Source of the DNA: a virus
IMG/VR virus record: IMGVR_UViG_3300036770_003386
Location: 1 to 64,000 of that record
Strand: one strand, 5' to 3'
Length of the DNA: 64,000 nucleotides
Shown here: positions 7,971 through 15,122 of the stretch, piece by piece
Layout of the letters: every line of letters starts with the position of its first letter
Position numbering within the stretch: the first letter of the stretch is position 1
Notes under the pieces: generated by a model
Seen by the model: the letters and a program-made list of their open reading frames with translations, nothing else
Told to the model about the DNA's origin: nothing
Databases searched by the model: none
Position numbers and translations under genes: made by a program

Positions 7971-9413
7971 TCAACCGAGTCTACGTCTTCTTTCTTCGTC
8001 TCTTTCTTCTCTTTCTCTTGCTGCTACTTGTGCCGCTTGTCTTTGTTTTTTTGCTGCAAGTCTATCTGCAGTTGTCTCTTCTTTTTTCTTAGGACGATCT
8101 CTTTCAGGAACACCTCTCTCTGCTTCATGTTGAGCAAGGGTTTTTCCACTTTTAGTCATAAGACCTTTAGCACTTGGCATTGTTCTCAAAACTTCCATAG
8201 CACGATCTCTTTCAGGTCTTGGTTGACCCTTTCTTGCTCTTGTCCTTTCATCAAGAACTTCACCTTCTGGTTCATAAGACATTTTGAGTCCCATTGCTCT
8301 CAATTTATTTTTAAAGTTTCTAACTTTAGTTGGCATTGATCTTGGATCATCTTCGTTAGATTTATTATCAGACTCACAGTTCTCCTCGTTCATCGCTTGC
8401 TTTCGAATAGTTGCAAAATAAATTTGAGTGCCTTTCTCTTTACCATACTGATCAATCATATTCTTCTTCATTTCTGAGTCATCATATTTTGACTTTAATT
8501 TCTTCTCTTTCTTTTTTTCAGTTTCAGTCATTTCTTTTTCATTCAGTAACCCTAAAAATTTAGAGTATGATGAACTTTCATTCATACCATTACCATTATC
8601 ACTCTTGTGATAAACTACAACTTTATTTTTTTTACCCTTTTTCACATTGATTGTATTTTCATCATTAATTTCACCAAGATATTCCTCTTTTACACTTGAA
8701 GTATCTTTGCCATCTGGAGTTCCACCTCTTCTTTTTTGAATTGCATTATGAACAACTCCACGATATTCTTTAGCAGGACTTTCTTTCTTACCATCACCGT
8801 CCCAATCTTTACCTGCAGTTGCTGCTGCAGTTCTTTCTCCTCTTTTCTTTTCACCTTCATATGGTTCACCATATTCAGTCATTTCAACTGATTCAATATT
8901 TGGATTTGAACGAAGTTGATTAATTTTTTCACGAGTTGCAAATCTTACATATGACACCCCACTTATATCAGTGACTCTAACCTTATATTTTTTATCTCCT
9001 TTATTGTAATTTGATTGCTCTTCTAACTCAGACTTGAGTTGATCGTAATTAATATCATCAGATTTTGGTTCAACAAAAACATTATACAATGCTTTTGCAA
9101 CAGAAGAAGATGCTAATTCAGAAACACCTTCCAAATATGTTTCAGTAACGATTCCACCTTTACCAAAGAGTTTTTCTCTTACCATTGATTTTTCTTGTTC
9201 TGACATAGAACTGTTTTGCATATACTGAGTATATGCCGCCCTTAAAGGAATATTTTCTCTTCTTGCACGATATTTGATATCATAAACAGCTTGCCTAACT
9301 CTTTTTTCTGGTGTTTTTTCTTGTCCATCATCACGATCTCTATCACTACCTTTTGATAAAGATGCCTGAGGAAACTTTCTTGCAGGTAAATCTTCAGCAA
9401 TATGCTTTTTCAT
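7971..9413 (-). CDS. Highly charged modular virion protein
   Basis: 480 residues, very rich in Lys, Arg, Glu and Asp. Modules seen: about 195-245 with DWDGDGKKES, which resembles an EF-hand-type Ca-binding loop (DxDGDG), followed by KEYRGVVHNAIQKRRGG; about 290-345 with KSKYDDSEMKKNMIDQYGKE then YFATIRKQAM, a segment common in cyanophage virion proteins; and a very basic, Arg-rich tail ending EERDEERRRRLG. The tail suggests contact with DNA inside the head. It overlaps nothing. The preceding gene ends 17 bases upstream, with CATAAATA (a late-promoter variant) near that end. Confidence 0.7.
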   Translation of the reverse strand: MKKHIAEDLPARKFPQASLSKGSDRDRDDGQEKTPEKRVRQAVYDIKYRARRENIPLRAAYTQYMQNSSMSEQEKSMVREKLFGKGGIVTETYLEGVSELASSSVAKALYNVFVEPKSDDINYDQLKSELEEQSNYNKGDKKYKVRVTDISGVSYVRFATREKINQLRSNPNIESVEMTEYGEPYEGEKKRGERTAAATAGKDWDGDGKKESPAKEYRGVVHNAIQKRRGGTPDGKDTSSVKEEYLGEINDENTINVKKGKKNKVVVYHKSDNGNGMNESSSYSKFLGLLNEKEMTETEKKKEKKLKSKYDDSEMKKNMIDQYGKEKGTQIYFATIRKQAMNEENCESDNKSNEDDPRSMPTKVRNFKNKLRAMGLKMSYEPEGEVLDERTRARKGQPRPERDRAMEVLRTMPSAKGLMTKSGKTLAQHEAERGVPERDRPKKKEETTADRLAAKKQRQAAQVAAREREERDEERRRRLG

Positions 9414-9429
9414 GAGAAAACTTTTTACT

Positions 9430-10716
9430 TTACTTTTTTCTATTTCTATTTATGAAATTCTTTATATTAGATACTCCCATTACATCCATTACATTCTTCC
9501 TATAACCATCAGTTCCAATTAAAGTATTTCTTTTCCCAGAAACTCTCATTTTTCTAGACATACTCTTTTCTGTATATGATTCAGAGACATCTTTAATCCA
9601 AGACTTAAACATCATTCCATCTTCAGTGACACAAATTAAATAATTTGTTCCTCTGCGAATTATATTGCCAGAAAGACCCGTATTTAAATTTTGAACAATA
9701 TCTCCTACTCTAAAAATATTTTCAGAAACATAATTTTCTCTTAAAGATTGTAAATCAAATTTCGGAGCAATCTCCCAAAGATTATATCCTTCTTGCTGTA
9801 TTTCCTCTATTCCCATTCCTTGACGAACTAAATCAAATAATTGAATAATTTCTTTTCTAGGAATTGAAGGTGGAATTAAATTTCTAAAGGTAACAAAATC
9901 TCCTTCAGCAGCGGCAAGTCTCATTCTTGAAGAAGTTATTCCGCTAATCTCCTTATCATCAGCATCAATTTCTCCTACAGGGAAAACTTCAACTGTATCA
10001 AATTGATATAATTGTCCATTATAAGTATTAGACAAATTTTCAAATTCTTTTACTCTAGTATTTCCACAAATTATTCTTATTCCAGAATATCCATCATTGT
10101 GCGCTTTTTTTAAAGTATCAAAGATTGTAATTTGATTTGAATCATTTACAATTCTCTCTCCATGATTTGGAAATAATTTCCTCATGAAAAATATTTTAGT
10201 ATCAGGATCCAACGGATTTTTCTTAGAATCAAAACTTCTTGATGGAACAATTATATAATCTCCTCCTTCTTCTGCGGCAATTTGTGCTGCAGTATCCATA
10301 AGTTCTTGATGAGCAACTGTTGGTGGATTAAATCTACCAAAAACAATATTTAAAACACCTTTTGTTTTTTCTACAGGTATAAAACTCTGAGGTATTTGCT
10401 CTTGTGGAATTTCCTCTTGTGGAATTTGTTCTTGAGGTATTTCTTCCTGGGGAACTTGTGGAGTTTGTTGTACTATTGCTGAATCATTGTAATTAGGAGA
10501 AGCAATTTGCTTTTCTCTTGGAGTTTGTGCTGGATCTTTTCCAGGTATTCTTTGTCTTTTATTGTAGTATTGAAGACCACCACCAACTGTCTTGGCTTCA
10601 AATTCGCCAGTTGCTCTATTATACCAACCACCATGTCCATCACCTACAAGACCTAATCTTTTTGCTTGTTGAGATGCAGAGGTTGCTTCTGTAATAAATG
10701 TTGAAAATAATTTCAT
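9430..10716 (-). CDS. Capsid-targeted cytidylyltransferase-like protein
   Basis: 428 residues from the ATG at 10716; a longer reading would run into the tRNA gene, so the internal start is preferred. Residues 1-11 (MKLFSTFITEA) match the T4 capsid-targeting pattern. A GDGHGGWYNRATGEFEAKT module follows at about 24-44, then a spacer with EEIPQEQIPQ repeated twice (91-110). Residues about 119-290 form a nucleotidyltransferase fold: GRFNPPTVAHQELM corresponds to the [HT]xGH nucleotide site and ISGITSSRMR to the ISSTxxR site of NMN/FAD/CTP-type transferases. The C-terminal part (about 340-428, RRGTNYLICVTEDGMMF) is a common cyanophage structural module. The substrate is unknown. The combination implies an enzyme packed in the head. 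Confidence 0.75.
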   Translation of the reverse strand: MKLFSTFITEATSASQQAKRLGLVGDGHGGWYNRATGEFEAKTVGGGLQYYNKRQRIPGKDPAQTPREKQIASPNYNDSAIVQQTPQVPQEEIPQEQIPQEEIPQEQIPQSFIPVEKTKGVLNIVFGRFNPPTVAHQELMDTAAQIAAEEGGDYIIVPSRSFDSKKNPLDPDTKIFFMRKLFPNHGERIVNDSNQITIFDTLKKAHNDGYSGIRIICGNTRVKEFENLSNTYNGQLYQFDTVEVFPVGEIDADDKEISGITSSRMRLAAAEGDFVTFRNLIPPSIPRKEIIQLFDLVRQGMGIEEIQQEGYNLWEIAPKFDLQSLRENYVSENIFRVGDIVQNLNTGLSGNIIRRGTNYLICVTEDGMMFKSWIKDVSESYTEKSMSRKMRVSGKRNTLIGTDGYRKNVMDVMGVSNIKNFINRNRKK

Positions 10717-10765
10717 TACTTTATATGAGTATTCTTCTACACACAATATAAAGTATTTAGTAATA

Positions 10766-10838
10766 TGGAGATAAGGAGACTCGAACTCCTGACCCCCTGC
10801 GTGCAAAGCAGGTGCTCTACCAACTGAGCTATATCCCC
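10766..10838 (-). tRNA. tRNA-Ala (anticodon TGC)
   Basis: 73-nt cloverleaf on the minus strand: acceptor GGGGATA/TATCTCC (one G-U), D arm GCTC-AGTTGGTA-GAGC, anticodon arm CCTGC-TTTGCAC-GCAGG with TGC at 34-36, T arm AGGAG-TTCGAGT-CTCCT, discriminator A. CCA is not encoded. It is a lone tRNA between a metalloprotease-like gene and a structural gene. Such tRNAs are frequent in cyanomyoviruses and may help translate GCA codons. Confidence 0.95.
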
Positions 10839-10852
10839 AAAAAAGAATTATA

Positions 10853-11254
10853 TTACCTAATAGGCATTAAGTCAAATAATTCTGGATGAAGTTTACCATA
10901 TTTTCTCATTATTTCCCCTGCTTTTGCGTTTGCAAAATTTTCTTCAGGACTTCCTGGATGAGACTTTATAGTTCCTTTTTCTAAAAGTTGTTTATAATGT
11001 ATTACTTCGTGCGAAAGTGTTCGCAAAATATCAATCGGATGACGATTGATAGTGCTTAAATATATAACTTTTTCTTCGGTTATATATCCAAAAGCAGAAA
11101 CTTTTTTAGCAAAATCGGCATCATCAATTAATATGATTGGAATATCAAATGAAATTCTAAGTTCTCTTTTTAAATAAATTAAAAATGTTTTTAAAATAGA
11201 ATCAAATTGTATTTTTGTAGTTGGTCTACCTTTTCTTTTTCCAATCAAAGACAT
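10853..11254 (-). CDS. Putative zinc metallopeptidase
   Basis: 133 residues. TLSHEVIHYKQ (H82, E83, H86) is an HExxH zinc motif, and the Glu pair in PEENFANAKAG about 20 residues later can supply the third ligand. The N-terminal part is basic (GKRKGRPTTK). The overall size resembles small SprT-like or M78-type peptidase domains, but the family is not certain and activity is not shown. It lies between the tRNA gene and a conserved 62-residue gene. Confidence 0.7.
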   Translation of the reverse strand: MSLIGKRKGRPTTKIQFDSILKTFLIYLKRELRISFDIPIILIDDADFAKKVSAFGYITEEKVIYLSTINRHPIDILRTLSHEVIHYKQLLEKGTIKSHPGSPEENFANAKAGEIMRKYGKLHPELFDLMPIR

Positions 11255-11266
11255 TTTTTAAAATAT

Positions 11267-11455
11267 TTATTCTGGATTAACAATTGATCCAATTTTATCA
11301 TCAAGATCATAAATTACGTTACGAATATCAGAAATGCGTGGAGGAATGTTTCCCTCATTATAAGTATATCCTAATTGCGATTCAAATAAAACTTGACGAA
11401 CTGCGGCAGCGCAGCGAACATCCATTTTAATCGTTACTTGTTTTTCTTTAGTCAT
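11267..11455 (-). CDS. Conserved small cyanophage hypothetical protein
   Basis: 62 residues: MTKEKQVTIKMDVRCAAAV, then RQVLFESQLGYTYNEGNIPP and RISDIRNVIYDLDDKI. The size and pattern are typical of cyanomyovirus proteins near mazG, with no known function. GGAGG lies upstream of the ATG (GGAGGAAGTATG). It follows mazG after 54 bases that hold a small hairpin. Confidence 0.7.
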   Translation of the reverse strand: MTKEKQVTIKMDVRCAAAVRQVLFESQLGYTYNEGNIPPRISDIRNVIYDLDDKIGSIVNPE

Positions 11456-11485
11456 ACTTCCTCCAGATAGTATTTCATATGCTTA

Positions 11486-11501
11486 AGGGTATTTCTACCC
11501 T
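11486..11501 (-). other. Small GAAA-loop hairpin
   Basis: Minus-strand AGGGTA-GAAA-TACCCT, a 6-bp stem with a GNRA tetraloop, between mazG and the downstream 62-residue gene. No T-run follows, so it is more likely an RNA-stability or processing element than a terminator. Confidence 0.4.
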
Positions 11502-11509
11502 CTTTAGTA

Positions 11510-11983
11510 TTAACGATCATTTGGTGATCTATTTTCGGAATAAAATGCGTCAAAAGCACCTTCAGGATAACGCTTTAAAAGTTTTTGAATGTTTCTAGCA
11601 ACTACTTCATCGAGGGTAATATCTAGTGCTATGCACGCTTGAGCAACATACCACATAATATCACCCAGTTCAATAATTAAATGCTCCCTGTTATCTTCGT
11701 TCCACGGTTTAGATTGAAACACGAGTTTTTTTACTATCTCCATAAACTCACCACCTTCGGCATTAATACCAACAGCAGCAGTCAGAAGACGCTCAATGTT
11801 AGCACCCTTTTCATCAAGGGCAACCAAACGGTCAGAAAGAGCAAGAAAGTCTTTGGATGCATCAGAAGTTACAGCATCCACAAACTCTGCATACTTATCA
11901 AAATCAACGTGTTTTGCGGTTTCAGTCATAGTATATTCAGTGTATCCGTTTTCTAATGTTTTTTTAGTGATTGAAATGGTCAT
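11510..11983 (-). CDS. mazG: MazG-like nucleotide pyrophosphohydrolase
   Basis: 157 residues. The core is GINAEGGEFMEIVKKLVF followed by ELGDIMWYVAQACIAL, the ExxE and ExxD metal-binding helices of the all-alpha NTP pyrophosphatase family. MazG is a signature host-like gene of cyanomyoviruses. It has been proposed to alter ppGpp or to recycle nucleotides; biochemical work on cyanophage enzymes supports dNTP/NTP hydrolysis. It starts inside the stop of gp41 (TAATG) and so belongs to the replication operon. Confidence 0.9.
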   Translation of the reverse strand: MTISITKKTLENGYTEYTMTETAKHVDFDKYAEFVDAVTSDASKDFLALSDRLVALDEKGANIERLLTAAVGINAEGGEFMEIVKKLVFQSKPWNEDNREHLIIELGDIMWYVAQACIALDITLDEVVARNIQKLLKRYPEGAFDAFYSENRSPNDR

Positions 11984-13359
11984 TAAAATTTAAATCCTTC
12001 GAATGACTTTTTAGGTTTCTTTTCTTCATAATCATACTCTTCTTCTTGTCCATTGTCAAGGATATCGTTTTGAGCAGATTGTTCGCAATCGTAAAGACGC
12101 ATCTTAGCCCTATCAATTCCAACGACAAAGCGTTTATAAATGGTCGGGTCATTATAACGATTCTTAAGTTGTTTTACAAGAATCTGTCCCAACCCCTCCA
12201 ACTCTTCTGTGCTAATAAGGGCAAACATAAGATCAGCAGTAGCAGGGAGACCAAAGGATTCAGAAGTATCAGTAAGTTCAACGTCAGAACTACCATAACC
12301 TGAACGAGTGGTCTGAGTAGCGGAGACAATTGGGACATTAAACTCAACCGCAAGTCCCCGAAGTTCCTCAGCAATTGCTTTGACAAATGTATAAGAATTG
12401 ATATTGCTGTTTCCGCGATACCTAGAGGAAGAACAAATATTAAGGTAATCGATGAAAATAATATCAGGTCTAAATGACTTCTTAAGTGCAAGTTCATTAA
12501 GAAGTGCCTTAAAGTGTCCACTATGAGCAGAAGCAGTTGGGTATTCCTTAATTATAAGAGTTCCCTGAGTTTTCTTTGCAAGATTAGTTACCTTACTTTC
12601 AAACATCTGCTTTGGCAATTCTGCCATATCTTGAATAGGAACATTCAAGAGATTTGCGTCAATTCTTTCAGCAATTCTTTCCTCCGCCATTTCAAGAGTG
12701 ATGTACAGAACGTTCCTGCCTTGCAATAGGACGGAAGAAGCCACATGGCACATAAAGAGACTCTTTCCGACACCCGTACCAGCCAAAGCGATATTGAGAG
12801 TCTTATTAGGTAAACCACCTTTGGTAATTTTGTTAAAATATTCAAGATCAAATTCAATTTTTTCTTCCTTTCTGTGATAGGACTCATATCGTTCCTCATA
12901 GTCTAACAGATAATCATGACCAATGTGGGTATCAAAAGATACTGCAAGAGCATCGGAAAGAATACTGGGAATGCTATCACGGTTTTTCTTTTCATCTTTA
13001 CCATCTGCAATATGGATTGACTCCATGAGAGCAAGATAGATAGCACGATCACGACACCACTTTTCAGTTGTATCAACCAACCAATTAAACTCAGAGGGTT
13101 CATCGTCAAGATAACTAATAATTTGAGTGATTTCTTTGAAAGAAGTTTCATTAATATCATGGCGTTTTTCTACCTCAATACAAAGAACTTCTTTCGTTGC
13201 TGGTTGATTGTATTCTTGCACAAACTTGAGTATCTCTTCAAATACTACTTTTTGATTTTGATCTTCAAAATATTCAGATTTAATAAAAGGAATTACTTTT
13301 CTTACATATTGTTCATTGTGTAAAAGGTTTCTAAGGACTAGAAACTCAACTTTCTCCAT
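11983..13359 (-). CDS. gp41: Replicative DNA helicase, T4 gp41 (DnaB family)
   Basis: 458 residues. The DnaB-type RecA core starts at about 170. Walker A is GTGVGKS at 194-200, Walker B is DIIFIDYLNI, and the sensor region reads VPIVSATQTTRSG. The N-terminal domain (1-110) is helical, as in DnaB-family helicases. It forms the hexameric fork helicase and pairs with primase gp61. The gene overlaps the HNH endonuclease by 14 bases and mazG by one. Confidence 0.95.
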   Translation of the reverse strand: MEKVEFLVLRNLLHNEQYVRKVIPFIKSEYFEDQNQKVVFEEILKFVQEYNQPATKEVLCIEVEKRHDINETSFKEITQIISYLDDEPSEFNWLVDTTEKWCRDRAIYLALMESIHIADGKDEKKNRDSIPSILSDALAVSFDTHIGHDYLLDYEERYESYHRKEEKIEFDLEYFNKITKGGLPNKTLNIALAGTGVGKSLFMCHVASSVLLQGRNVLYITLEMAEERIAERIDANLLNVPIQDMAELPKQMFESKVTNLAKKTQGTLIIKEYPTASAHSGHFKALLNELALKKSFRPDIIFIDYLNICSSSRYRGNSNINSYTFVKAIAEELRGLAVEFNVPIVSATQTTRSGYGSSDVELTDTSESFGLPATADLMFALISTEELEGLGQILVKQLKNRYNDPTIYKRFVVGIDRAKMRLYDCEQSAQNDILDNGQEEEYDYEEKKPKKSFEGFKF

Positions 13360-13915
13360 AATTCATCTCCACATAATATATGTCTGGATAATTTTTATTT
13401 TTTGCTCTATATCTTAGTTGTCTTAAAGTCAATCCTCCAGATTCTCCATTTCTTACACATTTAGATGCATCTTCCCATATTTTACCATAAACTGATATGG
13501 ACTTTGAATTGTAATTTTTTACAGACCTTTTTCTTTCACTTATAAGTTTAGAACTTTCTTTTGAATTTATTTTTCCTAATTGATTTAATAAGATACTTTG
13601 TTTTCTTTTTCTTTTTTTATAATCTTCATTTTGATGAGACTGTTTCCATTTGTCCGATTTCAGTCTAGCAGTTGTTAATTTGCTTTGATCTCGCTTACAT
13701 CTTGCAACTTGATCTTCATAAATTTTAATTAATTCACCTTCTGTTAAATTTCCACCAAGAAGTTGGAAAGCATACAAATCTGATATGTTTTTATAAACTA
13801 ACCAACGACGATGATGAACCTCTTGATGAAGTTTTCTTGGAAGTTTAACTAAATTACTTGAATCATCAGTTCCGCCTTCATATTTTGGAATAATGTGATG
13901 TGTATCTATAAACAT
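13346..13915 (-). CDS. HNH homing endonuclease
   Basis: 189 residues. The HNH site is at the N-terminus: THHIIPKYEGGTDDSSNLV, then LPRKLHQEVHHRRW, with the His-His, Asn and His of the motif. The middle is basic and Lys/Arg-rich, and the C-terminal SISVYGKIWEDASKCVRNG resembles NUMOD-type DNA-binding repeats of free-standing homing endonucleases. It is inserted between uvsX and gp41, which are usually close in T4-like cyanophages, and overlaps the 5' end of gp41 by 14 bases. No Shine-Dalgarno is visible; a strong palindrome lies just upstream. Confidence 0.85.
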   Translation of the reverse strand: MFIDTHHIIPKYEGGTDDSSNLVKLPRKLHQEVHHRRWLVYKNISDLYAFQLLGGNLTEGELIKIYEDQVARCKRDQSKLTTARLKSDKWKQSHQNEDYKKRKRKQSILLNQLGKINSKESSKLISERKRSVKNYNSKSISVYGKIWEDASKCVRNGESGGLTLRQLRYRAKNKNYPDIYYVEMNYGES

Positions 13916-13921
13916 TTTTTA

Positions 13922-13942
13922 AGTGTGGTTACTAACCATACT
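13922..13942 (-). other. Near-perfect palindrome between uvsX and the HNH gene
   Basis: 21 bases with 10-base arms around a single central base and one G-U pair; the core is TGGTTA-G-TAACCA. It begins right after the uvsX stop and ends 6 bases before the HNH start codon. As RNA it would form a stem next to the start and could restrain translation. As DNA it could be a protein-binding site. Confidence 0.6.
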
Positions 13943-14958
13943 TATTTATTATTTCTCGACCCATAAGAAAATTCATTTCTAGCAATTTCATCAAGCTTTT
14001 GCATTACATCATCAGTAAAATATTTTTCAGGTTCAGATAAAATTTGTTTTGCATAAATTTTCTTACCATCAATTTCGTAACGTCCAGCAACATTTTTCCA
14101 AAGACCACCAAGTTCACCAAGTTCTAATAATCCATAATATCTATCAAGACCACGCTCATCATAGTAAAGACGGACTTCAACTTCTTTATTCTCTTTACTT
14201 AAACGAGACTTGAGACTCTTTGCCTTAATAATGTTTCCGACAACTTCTGTTCCGTCTTTTTCCTTTTTCTTTCCAAGACTAATAATGGTAGAAGCAGCGT
14301 ACTTAAGACCACTACCACCACCCATTTCTTGTGTAGGAACATATGAACCAATAACTTGATATACATGATTAGTTACAATAAGTGGCACATTTGCTTGACC
14401 TAATTTAAGAGTTAACATTCGGAACGCACCTTTGACCAATTGAGATTTGGTCATATCACGAACTTGTTTGTCATTTAGCGCATCGGTGATTTCTTTCTCA
14501 GTCGAAAGCATACCCAGAGAGTCTAGTACAAAAATACAAGGTTTTCTCTCTTCCAGAGGTTTCTTCATATAAAGATCCACTGCTTTCAGTGCTTTACCAC
14601 GGAAATCTTCAATGGTTACAACATTTACAACTACGGTTCTAGAAGTATCAACACCTCTAGATTCTAGAAGAGATTTAGTGATAGCAGCCTCAGTATCAAA
14701 GTAGAGACAGTAACCATCGGGATGAGTATCAAGAAAGTTCTTAACCACTGCGAGAGAGAAAAAAGTCTTTCCAGTAGAAGACTCTCCAGCAATAGCAGTA
14801 ATCTTATTCCCAGATACACCACCAAATATGCTACCTGAAACCAGTGCATTAAAAATGTATGAACCCGTATCAACATAAGTTTCCGTTTCGTCAATATCAG
14901 ATGCTAACTTTGTAAAGTCATCACCGATTTCTTTTACAATATCTTTAAGAAAATCCAT
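13942..14958 (-). CDS. uvsX: RecA-like recombinase UvsX
   Basis: 338 residues from the ATG at 14958, which overlaps the stop of the 54-residue gene as TGATG; the GTG just before it is less likely. Walker A GESSTGKT is at about 58-65 and Walker B is IFVLDSLGML. MGGGSGLKYAAS and VTNHVYQ are typical of UvsX/RecA. It catalyses strand exchange in recombination-dependent replication with UvsY, UvsW, gp46 and gp47, all present here. Confidence 0.95.
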   Translation of the reverse strand: MDFLKDIVKEIGDDFTKLASDIDETETYVDTGSYIFNALVSGSIFGGVSGNKITAIAGESSTGKTFFSLAVVKNFLDTHPDGYCLYFDTEAAITKSLLESRGVDTSRTVVVNVVTIEDFRGKALKAVDLYMKKPLEERKPCIFVLDSLGMLSTEKEITDALNDKQVRDMTKSQLVKGAFRMLTLKLGQANVPLIVTNHVYQVIGSYVPTQEMGGGSGLKYAASTIISLGKKKEKDGTEVVGNIIKAKSLKSRLSKENKEVEVRLYYDERGLDRYYGLLELGELGGLWKNVAGRYEIDGKKIYAKQILSEPEKYFTDDVMQKLDEIARNEFSYGSRNNK

Positions 14959-15122
14959 CACACTACCATCCCGTATTGTTCACGAAGTATTTTTTTATAG
15001 GGTAAACCTTGTTCTTTGAGTTCTTTTACAAGTTTAAGTTTTTGATATAATGCAGAATCTCCACCAAGATGCATGGCATTTATAATTGTATTCAGTTCTT
15101 CATCATTAATAGGTAAATCCAT
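14958..15122 (-). CDS. 54-residue protein between gp43 and uvsX
   Basis: Short but strongly supported by phasing. The ATG at 15122 overlaps the gp43 stop (TAATG) and its TGA overlaps the uvsX start (TGATG). The product reads MDLPINDEELNTIINAMHLG, then GDSALYQKLKLVKELKEQ, then a tail ending REQYGMVV. It is helical and charged, with no known function. Tight coupling to polymerase and recombinase suggests a replication accessory role. Confidence 0.8.
   Translation of the reverse strand: MDLPINDEELNTIINAMHLGGDSALYQKLKLVKELKEQGLPYKKILREQYGMVV

Noticed and set aside
10390-10450. EEIPQEQIPQ repeat as a sign of a diversity-generating element
   Set aside because: It is a short linker repeat in one protein. 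No reverse transcriptase or template/variable repeat pair is visible in the window.
10717-10806. Longer N-terminus for the nucleotidyltransferase gene
   Set aside because: It would run through the tRNA-Ala gene; the ATG at 10716 gives a capsid-targeting leader found in other proteins.
11486-11501. Terminator between mazG and the next gene
   Set aside because: The stem is good but no T-run follows on the minus strand, so it is listed only as a hairpin.
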